Assembly: GCA_037976565.1 (NCBI GenBank)
Contig: CP137685.1
Span: forward strand, 23,639,195-23,703,194
Reading direction: 5' to 3'
Source of the DNA: Mesocentrotus franciscanus
Taxonomy: Eukaryota; Echinodermata; Echinoidea; Camarodonta; Strongylocentrotidae
DNA: 64,000 nt
The translations under genes were made by a program, and so were the position numbers. The stretch's first letter is position 1. Each line of letters opens with the position of its first letter. The notes under the pieces were generated by a model. It was given only the letters and a program-made list of their open reading frames with translations. It was not told the DNA's origin and made no database searches. Below, piece by piece: positions 30,872-43,600 of this stretch.

Positions 30872-33800
30872 CTGAAAGAAGAAGATCAGGAAAGTATTTA
30901 AAGCAAAATGACTCCCAAGTGATTACAAAAATCTAGTAAAAATGAAATAATTGCATTTTTTAAAAGTTTCAATTACGTATGATTTTTTTAAATTTAGAAA
31001 GTAGATTGATATCTACCTAAGATAGCGTTGTGAATCCATCACCCTTGATCACATTACGGATAGAGCATGAAAACAAATATGTATCTCTTAAACATTCTGA
31101 AAACGATATTTCTTTCCCTTCTTAACTACTGTCAGTACTTTTCACATTTTTGTCAGCATCCTTATTACATTTTGTCGATTTCATCTCTACCAAGTACAGT
31201 TCGGACGCTACCGACAAAACTTTCCAAAACAATACTGCCCTGGATAAAAGAGCCTATGGCAGGATAAGGAGGCAAATGGCTCATGAAAAGTAGGATAAAC
31301 TTAAAGATTAGCAGTTTTCTACCAACCTTTTCTGGCTGAAGCAAATGACATGAGTTGAGAGGCATACGATGGTGAAATGAGGGGCGGGAATCGGGTAGGT
31401 GTACCATGGCCTCTCATACTGTAAGAAAGAAAGAAAAAGAAGGACATATTAAAGGCGAGGCATTCTACTGACATCACTACAGATTTTCGTATACTGCCAT
31501 CTGCTGCTCACAATGTTCCGATATGTCGACATCCATGCCCCACAATGCATCACTAAGTGATGATGCTTGGGCACAGGAACTGGAAATCGCTCTATGTACG
31601 TCTTCGCCAAAAGATGTCTCAATTGAAAATACATTACAGCAGAGGTGGCGATATCGGTAAAATTAATAAGGCATGCAGGATAAACAGGCAGACAGATACA
31701 GAAGGAAATACAGACAGGAGTACAAATCTAAAATACAGGACAATTTACGGCTTCCAGTCTGAGAAAAGGCCCATTGGCTACGGATCGGAAACGGCTGTGC
31801 GACTAATTTTTCGACACCCCATTGCAGTGGCCCACAATATATTTTATTTGTATGGCCATTTTGGAGCATTTAACATTTTAAAATGTTAATGAATGCGTTT
31901 CTTAAAATATATCATAGTAAAAAAAAAAAAGACTTATAATTTTATTATTTTTATTTTTATTTTTTTAATATTAAAAAAATACGGTTGAAAGCTCACCTTT
32001 CGTATGGTTGTGAAGCAAGCAGCAAGCGAGCAGCACCGCTAGGATGGTAAAACGGGTTCAGCATCGTACTTGCAGACGGGTTCGCAAAGGCAGGAGGCAT
32101 CAAGCGACCACCAGATGGCGCTCTATCCAGGCTGTGCAGTGGCGATTCATCGTCTTGATGTGAATCCGATTTATCACCCTATCCATAAAATAAAGAAAAG
32201 AATTGTTGTTTTGTATCATGTCAGCGACTGAAAAAAGATAAGAAATTAATAAACTATTTTGATCACTGTTGTTCATAGCATAAGAGCTTGGCAAATTGTG
32301 TGCGGGAAGGGCGGATGGTGGAGGGGGTTGATCCAATGGGACAGGGGGAGCCCCCTCCCTTGTTAAGTTTGTAATTAGCTGCGTATTTTATGAAGACTAC
32401 ACCTCACAAATTCATCGAATTTGAAGTACGGTCGATACCCCTTTCGTAATGTGATAAATTCACTCTAATCTGTAACATGTTATGAAGATTGGATGTTTCT
32501 TTAGCCTGTAGATGCCTGAATGTTGTCATTGTCACAGCCTTTATTATGATCCACCTGCTTCCCGAAGACGTAGATAAATATTGCAAAGCCTACGCACGAA
32601 TACACATCACTGATAATCTTTGTCCTGATTTAGATATGATTGTGACGTCATGATAACATGACCATATCAAAATGGTTCTGAAGGACTTAACATGTGACTC
32701 TTGGTTTCTTAGTGACAATCATCATGAAAAGAAGTAAGACACAAATATTCAACTCTATTGGCAACAGTGCAGATATAAATAGATATATTTGTAGATGTGT
32801 TCTTCATAACATCACTAATACACCCCTAGCCTTCACGGTTAAGGCCGCCATTTTAATTTGCAGGTAAACATTGCGTCATCAATGTTTTTAGATGCGCATG
32901 TATTGTTGCGTCACTGCCTGCGCTGCGCACTCACATCATATTGACATGGGCGCATTTTAAATTACGAGTAAACAAGTTGTGTACTCGTAATTTAAAATGG
33001 CGCCGCAGTCGGCGCATGCGCACTCCTGTAACCGTGAAAGGATGTATTGTAGCACATTTACTCACATCAACTGTAAGTTTATCTCTCCGTGTGTCTTCGG
33101 AGGGTGCCCCAGGGCTCATATTCAACTCCTCTCTCGAGTGTCCAACAGCTCCCTCACTCGACGATAATCTGTCATCATTCTCTGGGCTTGACGTTGATGA
33201 AGGCCCTCGGTCCTGTTTGGTTCTCTCTGCTTTACGCCATTTAGCTCGTCTGTTCTGAAACCATACCTTTAATCAAATAAAAATGGTTTTCAAAACGTAA
33301 ACATATATATTTAAACACTTGAAATGGATTTCAAAATGTAAAACCATATTTGTAAACACTTGAAATGGATTTCATAACGTTAAACTATATCTTTAAACAA
33401 TAGAAATGTATTTCAAGACGTACTATAATACGGAGTCGGGCTAACTCGGACCCGCTGCAAAAACGGTCAGTTTTTGCAGTTTTAGGGTTAGGGTTAGGGT
33501 TAGGGTTAGGGTTAGGGTTAGGTTTGGGGTTCGGGTTTGGGTAAAATGACGTCCAAGTTAGCCCGAATCCGATAATACGTACACATCTTAAACAATACGA
33601 ATATAATTATTTAAAAACGTAAAACAGAAACCTTTAATAAATAGAGATGTAAACGTGGAACAAACTCTGATTCACCCTCCTTTTTGTTGTTGTTGTGAGG
33701 ATTTGAAAAAATAAACTCATTTTGAAAGAAAAAGAAAGAAAAAAAAAACACAACATGTTAATGTGTCTGCAAATGTTTGTCACCATCTTTTAAAATTCAT

Positions 33801-36800
33801 AATATAAATAGTCTCTTTACTCTCACGTGTTTTATTCAACATTTTTCAAAAAAAAGTATTTTGGGGGATTTTAATATTACTATAGGACACAATAGCAAGA
33901 GAGGCTTTTGATTACTTTTTGTCAAGGCACTTGGTGGAAGATATGCCGAAATTACCCACAAATTATTTTTTTCGAGAAAAATTATCACCATGGGTACAGT
34001 GTTTGTCTCACCGGGTTTTTTCGCGTATTGGGAAAATATTTTCTTTTAATAATGTACATCTTGTGACAACTGAAAGTCTAATTCGAACACCGATCGATTA
34101 GCATATTCCTCTCAATGGTTTACCACCAGGTCTGAAAATGCAATTTCGGTTAAAAAGTTCATTCTAAAGTTCTATAGGTTTCTAAGACGACGAAATCGTA
34201 TTTTAGTAATCTGTGGTGTATTTAATGTCATCTTCCGGCTTTCCCTTTGCCAAATGCTGTTAAAATCTGTAACTTTTCGACAGCTTTTTGCCGCAATTAT
34301 TCCGTGCGCAATAACACGCAGACCGTTGATCTCCGGGTAGGTCTCCCGAGAGAGCACATCTTGACACGTTGATGTGGCGAGTGTTTATGCCACTAGAAAC
34401 CACTTCAGCCCATATCGTTGCGTTCCCTACGGACCGTGGGCAAATCTGTCGCCAGGCCCTCCCCGACAGATCATCCTCTTTATCTCGCACGGTTAGCCCC
34501 GTGCTTCTAGCTAACAACAAGCATGCGATGTTCACGACAAGTCTCATGACTCATTGTTAAATATTCATAAGGGAAAATTGTTGACTCTATGATGTACTCG
34601 AAACAGATGGAGTGCTTTATCAATGCGTAGTTGATTGTCTTGGCTTGCAAAATGTTGTTACGCCGCAAGAGTTCTTTCTAAGAGATCCTTCAGGGAAACC
34701 GCTAAATAAAGATAAAACATCGTTATATTTGGGCTCAATAATTATCATGATAATCTGTGAGTGTGCGTGTGTTGTGTGAGGGTGTGGGGATGGATGGTAA
34801 ATATAGATATATCTTGAAATTCTGAGCAATCTCAGTCAGACACAATTACTTAATATCTGAATGTGAAGTATCTATAGGCCCAATTCAATTAAAACCGTTA
34901 AAAAAGGCTGACGGACCTTTGAGCCTGATGTTTGCCTGTACATGGATACTTACATAAAATCAAACTGCAGGCTTTGGACAGTTAATTAGAGAAACAAAAC
35001 ATATTGGCCTATATTTCATTAGTGTCAAGAGGATGTATGCGGGGATGTAAATTCTGATGTCAGCAAAGAAAATTTATGCCATAACGTTTAGAAAATAATT
35101 CGTGATTTCTCTTTCTCTCTTTCTTTCTCTATCATCTCTCGAGCTATAGGAAGCCGAGAAATCGTATTCTTTAAATGTTCATATATCCATAGCAAGATTA
35201 TATTCAGAGTGGGATTATTTTGCTAATATTATGGATATACAGAGCGGCAAATTACGTTCAAAAGTTCGTTTATATTCGGTATTTTGCCGACAGTCTACTG
35301 GTAGAACCTTGGATCAAATTTATCATGTTATAGATGATATTGCAAAAGATAATATTGTAATGATTTGATTTGTTTTCTGTCTTAAAAAGAAAGATAATAG
35401 CACGTTTTATTTATTTCCTTGATATAAAATATCTACTACCGGAAATAAAAATGCAGAGCTTTTTCAATATCCTATATCCAAAATCAAAACGGCATAAGAA
35501 AATAAGAAACATCGCGGTATCAATAACTACAGTAAATTCTAATGTTTCTAAATTGACCTATCAAAATAGTTATTATACTATTGAAAACTTTTCAAAAGAT
35601 GTACAATTTGTTTGTACATGTGTTCTGACTACTGATCTGGAATCTAATATCGCACATCCTCTTTTGATTTGATTAATTATCACTTCTCATTAAACAAAAA
35701 CATTGGTATTATATCAAGAAGCGAACATCTTTTGCCCAGTCACATTCTGCGTATATTGTAATATGCTTTTATACGTCCATATTTTTCATATTCCAATCTT
35801 ATTTGTGCTAATTCCGGCAAATCAAACATCCAAAGGCTAATATACTGCAGAAGAAGATTATTCGTATAATATAATGGTTTACATTTTTTTCTTCTTATAA
35901 TATAACGGTCCTGTGTTTAAAAAAATTAATTAACTGAAATGTAGTGAAACAAAATCGCATCAACTTTTACACCTAGAAAATTGCTAATTATTTTAAAAAT
36001 CATCTATGAACAGTAAATTATGTTACATCTTATGAAAGAGTGTTTTATCCCAAATCATTTGGTATCATTTTTGTGTGGTATGTGTTCACGCTTGGATGAA
36101 CAGGAGGCATTGTTTGCGAGAGTGCAAAAATCAACTTGCGCCAAAGTGATGCCTACATCATGTATTATGTTGGGATTAGCGGAGTGAGAGAATGAATTGA
36201 ATGTATCAAATGAAATGCATTGCATATGCTTTTTGCAGAAGCAAAGTCACACACGCACACACACACGCGCACAAAATGTTCGTTGATATTTGATATTCGA
36301 AATTTGATATGTGAGGCATTAATTTTGGTAGGGATGTTATCTGGATCTGCAAAACCCGATTTAATATCCAAATCCCAATTGCTTTATTTAAACATCAGAT
36401 AAGCAACTTTGGCGCAAGTCGATTTTTGCACTCTCGCAAACAATGCCTCCTGTTCATCCAAGCGTGAACACATACCACACAAAAATGATACCAAATGGTT
36501 TGGGATAAAACACTCTTTCATAAGATGTATAATAATTTACTGTTCATAGATGATTTTTTAAATAATTAGCAATTTTCTAGGTGTAAACTTTTTTTTGACT
36601 CACACGGTATAACAGCATGAACAACATTTCTCCAGCACAATGTAAAGGAAAATCCAATTAATCTCAATAGCAAACTACTTTAAAAGAAAGCAGAATAATA
36701 AAAGAGGCAGACTTCAGTGAAAGTTGAAATGAAATCGGAAAAAATAAAATATGTATTCATTTTTGAAAGTTGTAATCACTATACATATGGGCACTTCAAA

Positions 36801-39800
36801 CTGGCTGAATCGGTAATATCACTGTGACGTAATGCCGGACAACTTGTTCATTATGTTCAACACATAAGATGACATGACTCGGGAGTGTCTTTTCTTTTGT
36901 ATTTTCCAGATTGGAAATCACATACTTTTCACAAAGTTTGAAGGAATGGCAATAAAACATTTTATATCTAAACCACATTATGTAACTAAAAATGTTGATC
37001 CTTCGCTAAAATTATATCACCCTTTTGTGACATGACCTCACATAAAGTCACCTATTTAGATTGAACGGGAAACAAAATTTGATCTTTTCAATCCTCTAGA
37101 ATATGTTTTATTAAAAAAACGTGGAAGAAATATTTAAAGTGTCAAATGCATATCCAATTATTTGAAAAAATATAAACATTATAATAAATTGTACATTAAA
37201 AGCAAACGTAAGGACGCAATTTCCCTGTTCTATGAAATGCTTTGTGGTAATAATAATTGTATATCTTGAATATGAACGGGAATATTACAATCAGCTTGGA
37301 GGGCTTCATCTATATTGATGCATAATACCAATTGCGGAAAATATATTTTTACTTCCGTGTCTTAAACTGATTACTTTCTTCTCATAACTTAATCAACATA
37401 ACCTGGATATAAATTGGACCTTTAGTTTTGCTATAAAAATTTAATTTAGATTGATAGTGAGATAAGGCCGCCAGACAAATTCAATTAGACGTCGTCCGTG
37501 TCGACACAGTTATTGTAGAAATTGGGGCAATTTTGATCGACTCTTTTTGCAACATGTATCGAACATGTTTTTATTGAAATTGACACCCTTCATTTTATTG
37601 GAACGATAAACTTCTCTCAAATAAATTCAAATATGTGTTTAATGTTCTATGTCTGGACGAAAATAGCGTATCGAATTATAAAACGGGAAGAGATGTTGTA
37701 TGCAGTAAGGTACTAGTATTGAACAAATAATTTTAAAGTTCTCATTGTAAAGTTTAGCTGATTGCAAACTGCAAAAAAATCAATTAAATCGTTGAATGGG
37801 AAACAAGATGTAGGACTTTACTTTTGCTTTTCAAAAAAAGAATTCTTGATTGCTGGAGAGTTTTATGAAGTTACCCGGATCTTATCTAACTTGTCTATTA
37901 TACATTCTCATAACATTCTTTGAGCTGCAAATCTGACGTTGCTAAGAAAAATAATGATAGAATGTACTTCCACACTGAGGGATGAGATGGTGAAGCATCA
38001 CAACCAACCCAGGTCGAGCAAAATATATAAGGCTGGTTGAAAACACCTGAATGCCATGGAGACCACGTGACCGACGGTGAATCCGTCTAATCAAATCTGT
38101 GCCTTTCGTAAAAGCACCTTACAAAATGTGTCCAATTTGCATGGAGCAGTGACGAATCTAGCCCGCTTCCATGACAAATTAGGTGGGTGCGATAATTCGA
38201 GTGACATTTAGAAGAGCTGGAAACGAGATCAAATATGTATCCTGCCCTATTCTGAAGTCCTTAACAATCGCATGTGGACTCAGTAGAGGCAGGTGTGAAC
38301 CATTTCTTACAGAATCGAGTTGAAAGACACTTGAAGTCACCCACCGTCTGCCAATATATATAAGAAACCGTCAAAAATCTACCAGTTCCTTCCGATATTT
38401 ACAGCTGGGCCAGTGATCGAATTCGAATAAGATAAGCCATGTTTATATGAATTCATGGACAATTATAGGCGTCGTAGGCGAGTGGTTCAATCACTTGACT
38501 CGGGATGCGAAGGTTATGGGTTTGATGCCCGGCATAGCATATATATACATGTATATCCTTGAGCAAGGCACTTAATCTACACTGCTTCTCTCCATTCCGT
38601 AGTAAGTGGATTAGCATATGCGCGACTGTAACATTGCGACTGAATAAAAAAAAAATATGGAGAAGTATCAGTAACAATGTTTGTGTCTTATGTCTCAATC
38701 ACACCTCTAAGCCAACAGCACATCGAATCTACACCGACCAAATGTAGGCCATTTGCGGAATGAATGTCTTTGTGTGGTCTGTTTTCGGCCTAGTGTTGGT
38801 CTCGCTGGTGTGACGTTGGTGGGGGAGAATGTCACTAGAAAATGAAACACTGACACTGAAACGTCGATCCGTGTAATAGGTTTATCATCTTCCTACCTAT
38901 GTGCTCAAAGTGTAAACACAAATTCTTACAAACTAGAGTTCAAAACGAAAATAATCAGAGGAGATCTTAAAAAGTAGAATGTTTCTCGATTTGGCTTTCA
39001 CGTAATGGTGGATATAAGCCTATATACTTTTCGTTAAACTTGCTTTATCTATTTGGTATATGGTATTAAAGGTACTATGTCCCATTTGCAGGCCCAACAA
39101 ATGAAAAGGTTAAATTCCAACGGCATTTGAAAGACAATACTAATTTAGAACTTCCCTAAATTGAAAATGAAACGGTTGTCGAATCGACTTCCCAGTACTG
39201 GACCATTGTACCGAATGGTCGTAGATGCAATATCAGTTTAATTTTGGCCATTACAAGAACAAATGCTCCCCTTTAAAAAAACCAAAGATGAAAAAAAGCC
39301 AGTCAGTCACTCAATACCGGTAGTGTCTGACAGTGAAGTCTAGCAAGTAAACGGGTTTCCTTGCATAATTTGAATATTAGGACACTGCTAACGTTTAAAT
39401 TTCACAGATAGGACATACATGACATATTCATAATTCCTGCAAAGTTCTACAGAATTTGATGTTGGCTGCAAAAGGGACATAGTATCTTTAAAGAGAAAGG
39501 GGTTGTATTAAGTGTGTATTCGGTTTTGGTTTTCAATTTGATAGGTCTAAACTAGAGTCTTCATTTGCGCAAATGGGTAGGGTGTGGGGTATAATATGTG
39601 GGTGTATGTGAGGGGTGTGAGTGTGTGTGAGTGTGCGTCGTGTGTGGATACGGGTAAGTGTAACCGGACAATGGAGTAACGCTTCAACATGGTATCTTCC
39701 TATACACATTATCTTCACACGTCATAATGACCACTCCGTTCGTCCAGCATTCTTTGTTTTCTTATGGTGGACTGCGACGACTCACCGTTCGCAGCTGCAC

Positions 39801-40536
39801 GCAATCTAATAGAATAATTTCGTTTGGTTGCCCCTAACGTGATAACGCGTTCAAGTCAATTGAATTAGGCATTCCGAGGGCAAAGAATAATACACATCCA
39901 CCGTCTTGTAACCCTGCTAGGTCGGCAGAACCTTGAGCAGTTTGGGACTCGGATAGGCTCGCACCAAGACGAAGCAATTATACGTTCCACTGCAGCCATA
40001 AAACATATACAACGCCAAAATGTTCATGCTAGCTGGCCACTTTGTGTACCCGTCGTCCGGTTGACCCGTTGCTAGAGACGGACGTTGTGTGTGAGATTAA
40101 TGCAATGATCTCATATCTACCCATCTATAACAAATCTACCAAAATTATGATAATAGAAACAAGACTATAATTTGTTTCCTCGAAAGAACATAAAGGAGAT
40201 CGTCTATATTCATGTTTTGTAATCATAGGAGAAGCAATGTGGTATTTCGTGGGCTAAAATGAGCATAATGTTTTAATGTTTGGTAGACTGCCGTGGTGAA
40301 TGGAAAATCGGTGCAAATCATTTAAAAGTATCAGCCACGCATTCTTTATAACATTCGAAATTACTGAATTTTCTTATGATTTACAAATCACACGATAGTA
40401 TGCAAAATTATTTACAGAATTGAACACTGTTCTCTCCTGATTTTTACACAAATTTGTCTGTAATAACATGAATGTTTATGTCTAGAGTATTCTTAAATGA
40501 TAATGATAATGATAACAATACTACTAATCATGATTA

Positions 40537-40601
<65 letters not shown>

Positions 40602-43600
40602 TCATATTGGTCGATTTGTAATTGCCACTAGCTTTGGCAAACGCCTCATATTGGTCCAATGCAATTCTATATGGGCAAATGCATCACAAATGAAAACAAA
40701 ATGTCTGATATAACTTCGAGTCCACGGGCCTCACATGCTACTGTATGTATTTAAAATAAAAAACAAACATTAATTACAAACAATGGAAATAAAACCTAGC
40801 ACAGAACAATTGAAAAATCAACAAACGAAAAGTATATCTAAATTAAGGCAGTGATTCTCAACCTTTTTAAACTCGAGGTACACTTTGGCTGTTAGAAAAT
40901 TTTCGAGGCCCTTCTTTATTTTCTATTTTCAAACATGTTTTTGGCCGACCGCTCGCGGCCCGCCTGAGAGAGCTTCGCAGAGCATCGGTTGAGAAGCTCT
41001 GGATTAAGGAATACCAACGAATCAAAAATAATTTCAACAATTTAGCAAAATCAGCTCTGCAGCCGTTGAAATTGAGAAAATGCATATTTAACAAATTGTT
41101 GTTCGAAGTTCCCATGGTTATGGTCATTAAGAGAACGAGAAACTGTCAAGCATCAATAATTTCTCTAATTAACAAATCTTATTCAATTACAAATAGGTGG
41201 TAAGTAGTAGGATACATACGAATGGGTATGTATTGTTTATAAAGCGCAGTCCATTAAGCACACGACTGAAGCGTAACGGTTGTCTTTATTAATGCCTAGA
41301 GACCAATATTTCATAAATAATTCAATTTTCATCATCTCTCAGGCACTGATTTGTACATTCTATGACAGGAAGATGGGCAGACAATTACAATAATACCCGG
41401 ATGCGGATGAGGACAAAATTTAAGAAGGAAAAAATGAAAAACGTGTTATTTTGTTAATGGACTTGTAGAAGAGAATTTGTGATTGGGACGGGAAATTATT
41501 ATGAATGTATGACTTATTCGCAAGAAAATCATTGCGAGAAGGGGCGATCACACTCGTAGAAGTCAGCCAAGCGTGTAAAATTTCAGAATTCAATTTTGCG
41601 AACATTAGCGAAAGGGGTAGCAACGAATACCCTGTACGGGATGCTATCATAGATTAATTATTCATCTTCTAAATCACAACGGATCATTTCCTGACGACCT
41701 CTGAAGATAACGCCTGGTGCTGATGGAGAGTAGACAACTAACACTGTGATTAACACCGGTTCAACCGACGCTGATTGGAATTACTCGTTGTTCCAATTAA
41801 GTATAATATTAGTTAGCACTGGAAACATAAATGTATATGCCAATAACCAGGCCATTTGAGAATCAGGCAATGTAGCAAGCGGCCTTTCCTTCCCTAAATT
41901 CGTTTCCTATTTTATCCATTAGATAAAGAAAGGCCGATTAAAAGATACCGAGGAAGATGATAATTGTCAATGCCATCATCGTGTGGGCAGCCATGCGCGC
42001 CTAATGCCGATAATTTTTCAAAGTGTTTATGGAACTCAACGCCACTGAAAGAAAAATCTATTTGGTAAGCCGGAGAGGCGCTGATTCTTATTTCACTCTG
42101 CTCTCTCCCTGTCTCTCCCACCCTACCTTATCTCATGGAAGATGCATTGCTCCTGGGGGACGTGCCTCTCTCTGCCCAAACCCGGTGAAACGCACAAAGC
42201 CAATTAGCCCTCCGCGCGCTTGAGTACCGCCAAAAACGCATTTTCGCATCCATCGCATGCTAGTATTTCAAACTATTTTGCGATTGAATATCCCTTCCCA
42301 CCCATCAAACGACTTCTGTCCTCTTCTTTCATTTCCTCATCTTTCTCACTTTTCCCAACCTAGCAGTTAAGGGGATCTAATCTGGTTTGTAAGAAAACAA
42401 TCAATGTGTATTTACTAGATCGTAAAATGCAATTATTTTGCGCGCCAGGGAATTGGATGCACGTGGTGGTGGTGTCTCTATGACACGGGTGCACCATCTC
42501 TCGTTCACGGGCGCGGGCTTGATTTACCGGTTTCGTCGTCAAATTCGGCACGAAGGCCTCCGACGCATTAACCGTGAACTTAATGACTATGGAGGACCCA
42601 TGCATTAACTCATCATTCCAATTATCAGCTATATGATGTGATTACGGGGGGATAAGCAGGAAAATACACATCATTGTCTATTATCAAAATTGAGATGATG
42701 GCCCTTGATCGCTAATGGTAAATGTGGGAAATTGCTTAATCTACTTGCCAATGTTATCTAACAGAAAGTTTGAGCTCAGTTAACTAATTCTCTACAGTCT
42801 ACTTAGATAAAGAATATCAGTGTCTGTATAAAACCTGCATTGAAACATGATAAAACATCACGTCATGAAATATGGTTGTAGCTTATAAAGGCCTATCTGT
42901 ATGAACTTTTCTACTTGTAGATTTTCTTATATCATTAGATTCTCTTTCGTTTTAATATTTTGCCTTTTATTTATTTGTCACTCTTGGTATTTTATTTGAA
43001 ATTCTTACAACGCATACGCTTTTCAAAGTCGTAATACTGTATTAAATAAACTTATCTATATGACTAATGTTTATGTTATTAAGCATGCCTTTAATGTTAT
43101 TGTACCTTACGTCTGTGCATTATAAGCCTTTCACTTATATTATACACATGACTTTGTAGATACATATATATACAAAGAAATTGTTATTATAATAAAGCTA
43201 TTAACATCATATCATTGTTGTAAGTATTCTGATCACCCACAAGCATTGTCATCCCCGAGGCAGGAGGAGGCCCCCGGAAATTTGGGAATAAAATGTCTAT
43301 ACCTCTATAAACTGTTTAAAAAGTTTGCATAAAATGCATGTCTTCAAAGTGAAATATATATAATTAACCATTGATTACATTTGGGAAAATATGAAGAAAA
43401 AAAAAAAAAGATAAAAAAACCCAACAACAACAATTTATGTTTATTGTGTTAAAATTTTCATTTCTATTGGTGTTGTCAGTGTTTTAAACTCAAAGCATTT
43501 TGCCAGATATTACGAAGTTCATGAAAAATTCTATGAATATATGAATAAGAGCTGTTATCGGATTATTGTCATGATAGAAGATTTATTTCATAAGATTATT

